Below the pieces are notes generated by a model. The model made no database searches. It saw only the letters and a program-made list of their open reading frames with translations, and had not been told where the DNA came from. Shown here piece after piece: positions 12,397 to 24,409 of a stretch of DNA of 64,000 nt. The DNA is from Nothopassalora personata (taxonomy: Eukaryota; Ascomycota; Dothideomycetes; Mycosphaerellales; Mycosphaerellaceae): contig CM066288.1 in assembly GCA_033816765.1 (NCBI GenBank), positions 2,666,001 to 2,730,000 of the forward strand. Reading direction: 5' to 3'. A program made the translations under genes and the position numbers. Each line of letters opens with the position of its first letter. The first letter of the stretch is position 1.

Positions 12397-13153
12397 TGTT
12401 ACGGTTCTAATCTAGGGCTAAAGGAAGCTAACTAATTAGACCTCTATAATTAGTAGGCGCTTCCGCCCGAGAAGTGCTCTCTCGCCCGTAGGAATGAAAC
12501 TAAGTGTTAGGAACCGCTGTACGTTATCACAACTCGGGCTTGGATCTTTGCAGGGATGTCTCAATCAGTTATGAAGGTAGTGGTTCCAAACAGTATATGG
12601 TGTATACTTAAAATGAGTTGAGCACGAGGCTCCTATCTACTTGCAAAAGAGCGTCGCCTATATAGTGCCATGTCTTGGCGTGATCTGTCCTGCTCTCTCT
12701 TGCTCTCTTGATCTCTTGTTCTCTTGCTCTCTTGATCTCTTGATCTCTTGCTCTCTCGATCTCTTGATCTCTTGCTCTCCGTCCCGCAAGTTTCTTTGCT
12801 CTCCTCGCTTAGTGAGTGGCTGTGAGTTCTCCACGAATCAAACCGTAACACTAAGGAACCGAGAGAGTAACTAAAGTAATCTCCTTAACCTCGTTAATCT
12901 CGGTAATCTCGAGAGAACATAGAGAGCATAGAGAGCACGGAGAGCAACGCTCTATCTCCTTTGTATTTAGGAACGCTAAGAAACCCTTATAGTTCTAATG
13001 CGTTTAACTTATGTTACTATCTTACTAATTGGAATATAACCCTTATTTCTATCATTTATCTTCGCTTAGCTTACTTTAGCCTCTCTAAAGAATACCGCCA
13101 CGTGACTTAACTTATCTCTCTTTTAAGACTAGCCCTAAAACGAGATAATAATA
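12397..13153 (+). repeat. G1 3' LTR, interrupted
   Basis: Starts TGTTACGG at 12397 and ends at 13153. Without the solo LTR and its extra CTAAG copy (351 bp together) it is the same length as the 5' LTR. It is followed by ATAAA, the second copy of the target duplication. Confidence 0.9.
12505..12850 (+). mobile_element. Young solo LTR inserted in the G1 3' LTR
   Basis: A 346-bp sequence with ends TGTTA...TAACA and a perfect 5-bp duplication CTAAG at 12500-12504 and 12851-12855. It keeps many CA and TG dinucleotides, unlike the DNA on both sides, so it arrived after the host was RIPed or has escaped RIP. A simple-sequence tract of CTCTTGATCTCTTG type fills about 12698-12777. It is not related by eye to the LTRs of Gypsy A or B. 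Orientation is not certain. Confidence 0.8.
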
Positions 13154-13938
13154 ATAAAGTGGTCTCTACCGGCTAGTGTTGCTAGGTATCTATCTTCGTA
13201 GCTCGAAGGCCGTCTACGCTCTCTCCGCGACGATTATATACGATTATACACGCTTTAGTACGCTTTAGTACGCTTTAGCACGCTTCGAACATGCCTCTAG
13301 CAGCGAATAGGTCATCTAGAAAAGCCGATAGGAGAGGTAAGCGGGCGAAGGCGAAACGCCTAAAGCCGTATACGCTAGATACGACGACATCCTTAGCCTC
13401 TCGTCTCTATACTATTCGATACCGATACGCGTACTAGTATACTTAGAGGGAATCCGATATAATCCTCCTCTTTATCGCTATCTAGAGGGTTAATGTCGAC
13501 GTCGGAGTAGCCCTCGGATAATCCTTCTAACTCTACGTCTTCGAATGCGTGTAATAAGGAGTAGTATCGCGCGGACGGTAATTATAGGACGTTCTAATAG
13601 GCAGTGGACGCTATTGTTAATTCAATTAAAAGCGCCGAGCGTGCGCTATCGAATGCAGTAGTTATTAAGGCGGTAGAGTAACGTAGTAATAGAGATGTAT
13701 GCCTTCGAATATAATAGTGCTTATTTGTATATAGGGCTGAATTCGTATGCACTAAAACAGCCCCATTTAGTCTTAGACTCGCCGCGCGAATTAGCACTCC
13801 TAGCCCTCTAATTGGCTAAACGGTGCAGAACCGTGCTTAACAGAGCTGAAGCGAGCTTAAGCGAGCCTAGCGCGTGCGCTAGGCGAAGCCAAAGCCAATT
13901 CCTGCGGCGAGTCTAAGTTTACTGAGGTAACACTGTAC

Positions 13939-16235
13939 AGCCTGCAGGCAGCGTTCACGTGAGCAATCAATCACACGAGATCAAGCCACCATGCCTTAGG
14001 CCATGCTTGCATTCTCGCATGGGCTTCTTAGGCTCAATATGACAAATGGGAATATCGTGGCTCACAGCTCACCAGGACAAGCGTTGTTGACAGGCCTTGC
14101 AGGTCGTGCATACCTTGCCTTCGTAATAGTCGTGTGTCCCGATCTACGAAGCCGCATTTTCGAGGCTCGGGCGAGGAGCCTACCGAGACCGCGGGTGAAA
14201 CGATCGATTGTTGTCAATCGCTGCACCGTCCAAGCATCATGCGTTGGGTTGGTCTGAGTCCAAAGGGGCTTACTTGAGACTTGCGAAACTGTGCAACTAC
14301 GCTTTCTGGATGGCACACCATGAGGTCACAGTGCTCCGCTCAGGCTCGTATTTCAAGGTCTCAGATGAGTGTGCGTGCCACGTGGTAGTGCTACACATGG
14401 CTCCAAAAAGTCAAATGCCATTCGCATGTGGCGAAAGTAGGATGTACAAGGATACAAGCATAGATCAAGTGCCTGCTCATACTTGTGCCATTCTGATAAC
14501 CCAGTCGCTTCATTTGGGGATCTTGAAAGTAGTCAGCAGGCACAACATGATGACGGAGCGTTTGCTGGCACTTTGCCGAGCCGATGCACGCAGCGCTGCA
14601 ATCGGCTGCCTCCCTGCTGGCCTCGGAAGAATCTGCTGTGAGACCTTCCTTTCCGAGGGTACTGAGAAGCTTATCCGCAGGGTGATGTGCGCCCACGAGG
14701 TCACTTCCGGCTCTGTTTCAACCGGAGAAATCTCCACGATGCTGCAACGACCGTTCACACGGTCAGCATGCGAGCATGATTTCCGCTTCCAACTGAGTTT
14801 GAAGCATCCTGGAATCGAGTCCACGAGATTGGTTTGCTCGGCTGCGGACGAGCACACCCTGACGTCCTTCTAGAATACTTCTCGCATGGAATCTAGCGCC
14901 ACAGCGATCTTGCTTTCTGCCTTCCTCCGCACGCGATCTGTTGGGCGGTGGGAGTGGCGCCGATGATGTACAAACGACAGCAAGACTCGTCCTCCGACCC
15001 TGCTCGTTGCCCAGGGTCGTGCAGCTCGCATGGAGAAATGGGAGAGAGGCAGACAGGACAGGGCAGCGCAGCGCCGATCAGTCTCGGAAGGCATCCGGCA
15101 GTCGGAAGAGTCGAGTTGTCCAAAGCTTGAGCCTTGTTGAACGGAACCTTCCTTGTCAGCGGCGGCGTTCAGCTCGCGCCGCCGCGGCAGCACTGTGCGA
15201 TGATGAGTCGAGTGTGTGTAGTCGAATTGCAGAGGACGGGGCTGTCAGCTCCAGAGTGGAACGTTCACAGTGGTTCATGTTGGCCGACAGGCTCGATGCC
15301 GTGGACGAATGCGGCAGAATGTGGACAGCGTTGATCAGGGAGCCCGGTAGGTTGAAACTTGCGTCCGTGTGCCTGGTTCCTCGTCGATGGGCCGGCCATG
15401 TGGATGCCAGATGTACGTCTGCCGCTCTGCCAATGCCAGCCGCAAGAGCCGTCCACCAAGTACTACTACACTGTCCATCCCTTGCTCTGGCACGCCCGCC
15501 AAGTTCACATCTACAGTACACGCGAGCAGCCAGCCATCCTCTGCTCAGCCAGCCAGCAGCCACGCAGCGGTAGTGCGCCGCGTGCGCGAAGACGTCGCCT
15601 CGAGCTGTCGCAGCGTTTGGTCGGTCTGCTGGGCGCTCCAACGTCTGCCACCAGTCCAGTCTGCCACCTGCGCTCACTCCACTTCGTCTACCTCGTACAT
15701 AGTCGACTGCCTTGTTGATCACGCCGCAATCTTATGATATTTGCGCCGGGAAGCCACGCCCGCCCGCCAAATGCCCTGCTAGGTTCGTCATTCGCACACA
15801 CTTGGGCCCCGGACCCGGTGCGCCCTCGACACCGCTAATAATTTTTCTCCGCGACCCCAGACGTCTCGACTGAAGAACCTCCATCTCGCCGACAGGGCGT
15901 AGTATACTGCACAGGCCTTCTGGCACCGCTGCAGGGTACCTGCCTCGTCTGCGGCACTACCGACCAGGGACGAGCAAACATTCCCGGACATCTCCAGCTC
16001 TGCATCGAGCCTCGGCGCCCTCCACCTGTGCGCATTCATTCACTCTCTCCGTTACCGACTCGGCCCTTCTCACAAGCTGCGATCTTGCGAGCCTTCGAAG
16101 CACTTCTCCCGGATTGTCTCGGCTGCACCTTGCCACCACGAAAAGCTGATCTTAGACCGTATTCCTGCATGTCTGCCTGCAGACCGAGGCTGAAAGTTCG
16201 CGATTCCCTTGACGGCCACCACTCGAGCATTCCAC
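13939..16235. other. Long non-coding stretch upstream of the zinc-cluster gene
   Basis: About 2.3 kb of normal (non-RIPed) composition directly after the transposon end. Open frames are present on both strands, but none has a recognisable domain, and those near 14208-14873 and 14941-15573 lack a convincing start. It is probably the promoter and long 5' UTR of the regulator at 16236. I see no tRNA or repeat here. Confidence 0.5.
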
Positions 16236-18804
16236 ATGGACGCTAATGGACAGCATCCGCCGGGCGTACCCCCTTCAGGTCATCGGAACTCAGGTCCTTA
16301 TGCGCCATCCATATCTTCACATGGCTCGGCGCCAGGTCACGCGCACGGTGCTGGTGCCTACACTGCCGCTGAACAGCATCCACTATCGAATAGGCCTGCC
16401 TCTCCAGCTGTCATGCAGGCGCACATGAATGGAACCGGACAGCCGTTTCCCCACCCCAATGTGCTCTCGAGCGCAGGTCCAGCTGGCCTCATGGGAGATC
16501 AGTATATGAACGACTCACCAGGCATCTCGCCGACGCACTCTTCGGCGGCTGCGCTATCTGCTCAGCAAAAGCGAGCTTACCGACAGCGGAGAAAGGATCC
16601 AAGCTGCGATGCCTGCAGAGAGCGCAAAGTTAAGTGTGATGCTACGGACATGTCGAGCTGTTCCGAGTGCTCGAGTCGGGGCGTCAAGTGTCAGTTCACG
16701 AAGGAGACCAACCGCAGAATGTCGTCTATCAAGCAAGTCCAGGATTTGGAGAAGCAGCTGTCAATGGCGAAGCAGCAGATCAATCAGCTACGAGGCATGC
16801 TCCAAGAGGCTGGAGCTGCTGGGGCCAATGCCAACCCACCTAACGTGCCAGCACTACAGTTACCCGATATTACAAACAAAGAAAGGCGCCCGGCTCCACC
16901 TGCTCTCGAAGGCTTCGATGAGGTGAGGCGGAACATTCGCAAGTACAGCAAAGGAATCTTCAAACCACCGCCGCCCTACAGACAGTTTGGTCCACAGCCT
17001 AAGTTCCCCAGTACTGCGCATGCGCTACCTCCGAAGCACGTCGCAGATCGCTTGATCTCGCATTATCGTAGCTCTGCACATGTCTATGCGCCCCATCTTC
17101 ACTGGCCGACATTTGTACAAGAGTACGAGGACCTCTACCGCGTAGGCGACTTGCAGCAGTGCCCGCACATTTGGGTCGCGTTGTTCTACGCAGTATTGGC
17201 GTGCGGCACTCTAATGGATTCAGAGTCCAAGAGCACCAGTGAGGAGTCAGAGGGCGCAGAGTATCTCAAAATTGCGATACCGAGCGTGAATACCTGGAGC
17301 GATGAGTTGACCGTGGACCATGTTCGTGTAAGTCTCCTTTGCAGTATTTACTTCATGGAAGTAAATCTGCGGTCGCCAGGGTTTGTGTGGCTCGGAGCAG
17401 CAGTAAGGATGTCGCAACACATAGGACTACACACGGACAGCGGACCATATCCTCCCCTGGAGACGGAAATGCGCAGGCGTGTCTGGTGGAGCGTCTACAA
17501 TTGGGACAGGTAGGTCTTTTGTGCTGCACCTTCATGGTGAGAGTACTGACAAATCTCGCAGAGTCATCTCCCTCGAGATCGGCCGACCACTCCTCATTGA
17601 CGACGATGACTGCGATGTCAGCGAACCCGTACCCGTGGATGACGACTGCATCAAACCGACCGGCATCGTAATGCCTCCTCCAGGCCAGAACATTCCCAGT
17701 GGCCTGCTGGCCGTCATCCCAGTCGTGCGAACGACTGCTCAAGTGAAGAAGTGTTTGAAATCCCCCACTATTGCCGCTTCAACTCTGGCCACCTGTGATG
17801 AGCATTTCAAGTCCATCATGGCAACTTGGCCAGATCCATACCCCATACAATCTCAAGCGCCTCTTGATCCGCGCCTCCTTACAGCAGGATGCAGTCTCCA
17901 GACCCAACGCTTCTTTCTATACAGGCACAATTTGTCCACCACTTGTAGGCAGAGCGAGAGGCGGGATGCTCTAGACAGATGTGTGGCAGTGGCCAAGGAT
18001 ACAGCGCATTACGTCCAGAGGAGTCTGCAACACCCCTCCACATCACCAGGTCAAGGATATCTGTCTCCGGGACATATTGCTAATTGGGCTGCGCGCGTTC
18101 GTACCATGTGCCCAGCTTTCTTCTGCACGCATCTTTGGCGATGCGAGCTGGTCCTCTGCTTGCGAGGTGAATTTGCGGCTGCATTGACCCTCACTCACGT
18201 CTCGGCGGCGATCGGGGACTTGCGCCCGAACAACATCGGCTGCGGTCGTTTCCTAGCTTTTTTCCTCGAGAAACTTATCGGACGACTACGTGCAGGTGCA
18301 AGCTTCCGAAATCTGGAGACCGATGAAGAGATGCTCGCATATGCCAGCGGAGACATGCAAGGATGCGTCGATGGCGCGTGGGCTTGGACTGGCAGCGAGA
18401 CTGGTTCAAACCTTCATCAGCCACAAGCCATAGTCAACGGCACCGGTGGCGGTGACAAATCTGCTTTGCAGGCCGAGCAATTGTCCACAAGTACCTTGTC
18501 GAAGCGAGAAGTGCAGGAATGGGGTGGGTGGGATCACATTCAGCGGACACTGGACCAATTGCTTCGGGACCAGCAAGGCCAAGGACAGCCTCCTCCCAGG
18601 CCGCAATCGCAGCAACCTCCTCCTCATCAAGGACCAGGCACTTACCCCCCGCCGCCTCCACCTCCTCAACCATCGAACCTCAACCCACCGCCGTTCCCTC
18701 AATCAGGCTCTCAATCGCCCAGCCCGAACTCCAACGGCAACGGCAGCGCAATTGGCAATGGAAACGGTGGTGCTGGTAGGATTAGCATCCAAGACATAAT
18801 GTGA
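16236..18804 (+). CDS. Zn2Cys6 (C6 zinc-cluster) transcription factor
   Basis: Nuclear DNA-binding regulator of the fungal binuclear zinc-cluster class. Two exons, 16236-17509 and 17562-18804; the 52-nt intron has GTAGGT, TACTGAC and GCAG. The product is 838 residues. I chose the first ATG (MDANGQ); the open frame upstream has no ATG. In order: a Pro/Gly/His-rich N-terminus (1-110), the zinc cluster at 124-150 with six cysteines (CDAC, KVKCD, SSCSEC, VKC), a coiled-coil linker (about 162-195, LEKQLSMAKQQINQL), the fungal-specific transcription factor domain (about 265-520; RMSQHIGLHTD and EMRRRVWWSVYNWDR) and a Pro/Gln-rich C-terminus. The target genes cannot be read from the sequence. Confidence 0.93.
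17510..17561 (+). other. Intron of the zinc-cluster gene
   Basis: GTAGGT donor, TACTGAC branch site and CGCAG acceptor. Splicing joins AAT TGG GAC AG to A GTC ATC, giving the family sequence NWDRVISL. Confidence 0.9.
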
Positions 18805-20363
18805 TTTGTGTAATAGTACTCGAAAAGTTCGATTCCAGCGGCATGATGTGTATGATGGGACGAAGAGCGCAGCATTTTCGATAATACGTGAGATGTGGCT
18901 CTGCATGGGAGGTTCAGCTGGGTGGTGCTCAGGCTGGCGTGAATCTCACGTTCTAGCGACGAAAGCATGATAACAGGCATGCTGGGCATAGAGTGGCTTT
19001 GCATTCCTAGCTATATGGAACATACAACACGCTTTGACGTGTTTCGATTGAGATGGTCATATTCCACCAGGTGTCGCGTGCGAATGTCGGGCGAGGATAC
19101 GCAGTGAGTCCTGACGCACCAAATGCTCAAGAGGCCAGCATTGCAATGTCTCGGGACCTCTTGCTGCGGCCTGTTCGGCACTCACATAATCTGCGCATCG
19201 ACAGGATGAAGGGCGACACCCAGTCATAGCCGACCAATGCATCCTGCGGCACGGTCATCGTTTTGTTATGGATGCCCAGCCCTTCAGACTCGACTTGTGC
19301 CTCATAAGAAGTTGAAGACGTGTGAAGAAGGCCTCATCAGACCAATCACATCACCGCTGAAACACGGCTTCCTCTTCAGTGACGGTCAGACCCGGGATAT
19401 CCGCGTTGCTATTAAGGCACTCCTACCGTCGTATTGGGGGCATAGTCCATACAGTATGCATAATCTGAAATTATGTACGCTCTACCTGCGAAATCCAAAT
19501 AGTTTCTATATTGCTTTGTCAGTGACATACTATTACTACTATTATAAGCTCTTTATTGTCTTGGATATTATTAGCGCTATCTAGTAATTATTAGGATTTA
19601 AGATGCCTTAAAAATTGTATCTAGAGTACTTTATTCCTAACTAATATAAAGCTTAGTTTATAGTACTATGTACTATAAGGGTAATAATAAGCTATAGAAT
19701 ATTCTAAGTATAGTACATAAGCTACTAGTATACTTACCTATAAGTGTAAGGTTAACTGATAGTATATTTACTATGTCTATACTAATTACTACTAGTAAGT
19801 TATTATAGAAGAGATACTTAAAAAATAAGTAGTATTATTGAAGGTACTAATCTACCTATATTCTATAAATAAATATATATATTTTGCGCTCACGATCTAT
19901 AGTTCGGCATATAGTGGGTATCCCTTAGCTTGCCGAGGGGTGGCACAAGTCTCGGCGGCAGTACTCGCGCTAAGCTCAGTCAAGCTCTTACAGCGGCCCC
20001 ACGCGGTTGCTTGTTGTACACTCGTCGAAGTCGTCGTCGCCAATCACTTTTCCTGCTGCACCAGCACGATCCCGCCCTAGCTCCTGCACTTCCTGCACTG
20101 CGTTGTGACTGCCTGCTCAGGGCAACGTGCCTCCAGCTGCCGGACCGGATGGTAAGAGAAACGCGCAAGCTCCTACGAGCTGTCCTGTTCCTGAAACTAG
20201 TCTCCTCCCGTAAACATTTCTCGCGCCCTGTGCCCAAATCTTGCTATCTCGTTGCTCCTACACCTCAAAACTCTTCCCCAAGCTCGAGCGTGCGATCTGG
20301 GGAGTATTGACCCTACCAGCACTCAGACACACCACTCGATACATCTCACGAACGCCATTCACG
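18805..20363. other. Intergenic region with AT-rich island
   Basis: Contains the 3' end of the regulator and the promoter of the decarboxylase gene. Its middle part (about 19490-19885) is very AT-rich with almost no CA or TG, the look of a small RIPed repeat remnant of about 400 bp. No terminal repeats or target duplication could be recognised. The sequence from 19890 to 20363 returns to normal composition. Confidence 0.5.
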
Positions 20364-22017
20364 ATGGTTCACTTGGGCAAGGTCGCTACCGACAAGGAGC
20401 GCAGAGAGAGCATTGTGCCTGCACTGGGAAATCTCAAGTTTCCAGGCGAGGACCAGGACGAGGACTCGTTCACGGCTAGTGTCTATGGCTCCAAGTTCGC
20501 TGCTGCCGATCTGCCCAAGCATGAGATGCCTGAGCACGAGATGCCCAAGGAAGTGGCATACCGCATGATCAAGGATGACTTGACTCTAGATGGCACGCCG
20601 ACACTCAAGTAAGAGGATTGCTGGAATTAGTGAACAATGCCAATGACTTACTCAATAGCCTTGCCTCATTCGTCACGACGTACATGGAAGACGAGGCGGA
20701 GAAGCTCATGATCGAGTCCTTCTCCAAGAACTTCATCGACTACGAAGAATACCCCGTCTCAGCCGACATCCAGAACCGCTGTGTCTCCATGATCGCCCGT
20801 CTCTTCAACATCCCTGCTCACGACGAAACGACCAATGCCATGGGAACTTCCACGATTGGCTCCTCGGAAGCCATCATGCTTGCGACTCTCGCCATGAAGA
20901 AGCGCTGGGCAAACAAGAGGAAGGCAGAGGGCAAGGACTTCAGCAAACCAAACATCGTGATGAATTCGGCTGTGCAGGTCTGTTGGGAGAAAGCAGCAAG
21001 ATACTTTGACGTGGAGGAGAAGTATGTCTACTGCACAGACGACCGATATGTAATTGATCCCGAGGAGGCTGTCAACTTGGTCGATGAGAACACCATTGGT
21101 ATTTGCTCGATTCTGGGCACGACCTATACTGGTGAATACGAGGACACTAAGGCCATCAACGATTTGCTGGTCAAGCGAGGCATCGATTGCCCGATCCACG
21201 TGGATGCTGCCTCAGGTGGCTTCGTTGCTCCTTTCGTCAAGCCGGATCTCGAGTGGGACTTTAGACTGGAGAAGGTCGTGTCAATCAACGTTTCTGGTCA
21301 CAAGTACGGTCTTGTGTATCCAGGCGTTGGCTGGGTTGTCTGGCGTGATCCAGAGTTCCTGCCGAAGGGTGAGTGTCACAATCATGGAACGACAAATCGG
21401 CCAAGCTGACATTTCCAGAACTCATCTTCAACATCAACTACCTGGGCGCTGACCAAGCTTCGTTCACCCTGAACTTCTCTCGTGGCGCTAGTCAAGTCAT
21501 TGGACAGTATTATCAACTCATCCGTCTCGGCAAGAAAGGCTACCGCAGCATCATGTTCAATCTCACCCGCACAGCCGACTACCTGGGCACCGCCGTTCAG
21601 AACATGGGCTTCATCTTGATGTCCAAGCAAGGCGGCGAAGGTCTTCCCCTCGTCGCCTTCCGCCTCGACCCATCCCACAACCACTCCTTCGACGAGTTTG
21701 CTGTTGCCCACCAGCTCCGCGAACGTGGCTGGGTTGTGCCGGCTTACACAATGGCGCCGAACGCGAACAGCCTGAAGATGATGCGGGTTGTGGTGAGGGA
21801 GGACTTCTCGAGGAGTCGGTGTGATGCTCTGGTGGCGGACCTTCACACGGCAGTGACGACGTTGAAGAAGATGAATGAGACGCAGCTGCAGCAGCATAAG
21901 GATCGGGCCAGCGCGCAGAGAACGCTGAGGGTTTGGAGGAAGAAGGTCAATGACCATTATGCGGATGAGAAGCATAGTTTGAAGGGTCAGACAGGAAAGA
22001 GTCATGGCATTTGCTAA
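20364..22017 (+). CDS. GAD1: Glutamate decarboxylase
   Basis: PLP-dependent enzyme converting glutamate to GABA and CO2 in the cytosol; first step of the GABA shunt, linked in fungi to stress tolerance and development. Three exons: 20364-20608, 20659-21368 and 21419-22017; the 50-nt introns have GTAAGA/TAG and GTGAGT/CAG. The product is 517 residues, close to the family size. Signs: [20 protein letters not shown] around 78-97, TSTIGSSEA, the HVDAASGGF block, and SGHKYG with the PLP-binding lysine at residue 297. The start ATG lies in context CACGATGG. Introns were placed so that the conserved blocks join in frame. Confidence 0.95.
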
Positions 22018-22610
22018 AGCAGCAAGGACGTGATGAAGTGATTGAGGTGAGACGACTGGAGGACGAACAGCATGAACATGGCAGACGTGGAATCACAAGA
22101 CCTAGAGATAGTAGTACGTAGAGAACGAGCCATGAGGCATCAACGTACCTATGAAGCTTTCTCACACACGTGGTGTGATGCATTGGCTACATGTAGATGT
22201 CTCGTGGACGGAAAATGCGTACGCAACTTCATGTCGTTGACGCGGTGCACGGGAGATGACGATGGTGTCTGGTGGTGGAGTGCGGCTGGCTGAATGCTGC
22301 CGGCGTGGCACAGTGAGCAGTACGATGGACGCGTGATGTCTTTGAGCAGAGTGACAAAGACTTGATGATGTATGCTCCACGCCGCCTCAAAAGACTTGAC
22401 GCGTCCCCCCGACTTGGCGGAGATCACCGTGCTCGAGCAGGGGGTGGGGTCCCATACATATACACAGTTACACAGTGCATACGTACTTATATGCGGAGCC
22501 CAACAAGCATCCTTGCCGCCTAGCTAATAATCGAGAATTGAATTGTTTGCTACCACGACTTGCGATTTCCAGCTCTACGGCCCCGCGGTTGGTGCACAAC
22601 GACGATCAAG
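22018..22610. other. Intergenic, GAD1 to LSB5-like gene
   Basis: 3' UTR of the decarboxylase and promoter of the next gene. I see no gene or repeat. Confidence 0.5.
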
Positions 22611-24409
22611 ATGAAGCGCTTCACGGGTCTGCTGAGTCGAACCAAGAGTACGAGCAGATGTGCAGTATGCACAGGCATAGCTGCACGTGAAGCTGACCAG
22701 TATCGTCTCTGCCAGGCATATCGCAACGAGGCTCCTCCTCCTCCTTCCCCTCTAATAATAACCGCAACAGCGTCGCCCACGCCTTCGACCGTGCGCCGCC
22801 CGTCGACTCGCCTGAAGCCAACGCTCCCCGCGCGATCCGCTCCTTCTGCGAATCGGGCGCCAACAGCAACGGCGGCGAAGAAGTCCTGCACCTCCCCGTC
22901 ATTGTCGAGTCCGCCGAGTCCTCACCGTCCGCCGCCGCCGCCGCTGCCCACCAGATCAAGGAGTTCCTCAGCAAAGAATGGTCGCCCAAGCCACATGTGC
23001 AGTACAATGCCATCATGCTCGTCAGGATTCTGTGCGACAACCCTGGCCCAACGTTCACGCGGAATTTCGACAAGAGCTTTGTGAGTGTGGTGAAGGATAT
23101 GCTGAGGAAATGTCGCGATCCGAGCACGCAGCAGATTTTGAGAGAGACGTTGGATAGTCTCGAGGCGGAGAAGCAGCATGATGAGGGGCTTGCACTGCTC
23201 TTGCAAATGTGGAGGAAAGAGAAGGGTGCTGGCGCGACGATCCGGCAGTCGAGGGCGTATGATGCGACTGCCTTTGCGCAGGCGCCGCCGCAGCAGGTCC
23301 GATGGGAGGCGAGATCCGGGGCAACGCTGCCTAGTGCTGGTGAGCTGGCGAGCCGGGTGGAAGAGGCCAAGAATACAGCCAAGATTCTGCTGCAGTTCGT
23401 GCAGACGACGCCGAGTGGGGAGGTGTTGGACAATGAGTTGTTGAGGGAGTTTAGCGAGCGGTGCCAGAGTGCGCAGAGGAGCATGCAGGGCTTCATCAAT
23501 TGCGATAATCCGGCGCCGGATCACGATACGATGCAGACGTTGATCGAGACGAATGAGCAGTTGAGCTTGGCCATGTCGAGGCATCAGAGGGCCGTCTTGG
23601 CTGCCCGGCGGGCCTTGGGCACGTCTCCTAGTCCTAACAATGCTGCTGCAGCGACGGAGACCGGCAGCCACAGCATGTTCGCAGCACCACCTGCTGGACC
23701 TCCGCAAGCCGTTTCCTCTCAGCAGCCATCGGCGTACACCAACGGCAACGGCGAGACCAATTACTTCCAAGGCTACAGCGCACCAGCAGGTCCACCACCC
23801 GGCCAACGCAGCGCATCTACACCACAACAGAACCCCTTCGCCGATCCCGGGAAACACAATGCCAACCCGGTACCCCTAGCGATCGAACCGACCCACTACG
23901 GCTCTTACTCACAACGAGAGCAACAAGCGCCTCAACTTCCACCCCACAAACCCCAAGTCGTCGACTTTCAAACCTTCAACATCGAGCCCGAACCTACCTT
24001 CGCCCCAGCACCACATCCGCCGCAGCGCAAGAACACTTTGGACCTCGAAAACGCTTACTCCGGCTCCGAGGGCAAAGTCTCGCCCATCGTGGGTCGATCT
24101 GGGCCAGCCGGCCCTCCTAGTGATGGTGTGGTGTCTCCAGCGAGCCCGCAACGACCTGCGATCGGAGCATGGCACAACAGCGAGATCACGCCAAGTTACA
24201 TGGGCCGGCAGGAGAGCGCGATGAACGGGATTACCATGCATGGTGCGCAGAGCGATGATCATGTGCAGAAGATTGATGGTCATAGTCAGGTTGGACGGAG
24301 AGATAGGGATGGCATGGAGCATCATCAGGATGATGTTAGTCCGATTGAGTCCAGGAGACAGCAACCGCAGGAGGTTACGAGGGTCGAGGGGAGCGGGTCG
24401 AGGTTCTAG
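22611..24409 (+). CDS. VHS/GAT-domain protein, LSB5-like
   Basis: Probable endosomal/actin-cortex adaptor related to yeast Lsb5, which links membrane traffic to the WASP homologue Las17. Two exons, 22611-22647 and 22716-24409; 576 residues. Exon 1 codes MKRFTGLLSRTK; the intron starts GTACGA. An alternative acceptor at 22700 is also in frame and would add five residues. In order: a Ser/Ala-rich N-terminus with a VHS-like helical domain (about 30-175; QYNAIMLVRILCDNPG at 108-123), a GAT domain (about 216-311), and a long disordered tail rich in Pro and Gln with an NPF motif at 385-387, the type bound by EH domains. Start and intron are inferred from frame; no transcript is available. Confidence 0.82.

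Larger units (their letters stand above)
5746..13153 (+). mobile_element. Gypsy G1: complete RIPed Ty3/Gypsy element
   Basis: Full-length LTR retrotransposon: LTRs at 5746-6151 and 12397-13153, both starting TGTTACGG; the first ends ATAACA, the second ATAATA by a RIP change. The 5-bp target duplication ATAAA lies at 5741-5745 and 13154-13158. The internal order is gag, protease, RT, RNase H, integrase, chromodomain, then a tRNA-like sequence and an antisense ORF. A polypurine run (AAAAGGGGAATAG) precedes the 3' LTR. The element inserted into the inverted-repeat DNA element and was heavily RIPed. G2 at the right end of the window is a second copy in opposite orientation. Confidence 0.92.
4977..13938 (-). 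mobile_element. RIPed inverted-repeat DNA element, left copy, split by Gypsy G1
   Basis: The two ends are related inverted repeats: CTTACCTTAGTAAGCTTAGACGC at 4987-5009 and, reversed, TTACCTCAGTAAACTTAGAC at about 13911-13930. Inside each end are short repeated blocks of the type CGGTTTAGCACGGTTTAG (5037-5070; 13820-13860 reversed). Without the inserted Gypsy the element is only about 1.55 kb, so it may be non-autonomous. About 500 bp at the 13.9-kb end match 37677-38170 in opposite orientation. A short frame starting at 13289 encodes a basic, Lys/Arg-rich N-terminus that I do not recognise. TGTA flanks both ends and could be the target duplication. The superfamily is not established. Confidence 0.55.

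Noticed and set aside
14208..14873. 221-codon open frame upstream of the zinc-cluster gene
   Set aside because: It begins with TTG, the first ATG is about 100 nt inside, no domain is recognisable, and overlapping frames on both strands are equally long. Looks like chance.
14941..15722. Several overlapping open frames on both strands
   Set aside because: Low-complexity, GC-rich composition without conserved motifs. Probably 5' UTR/promoter.
22621..23857. Long minus-strand frames opposite the LSB5-like gene
   Set aside because: Shadows of the GC-rich coding strand; the plus frame has VHS/GAT sequence.
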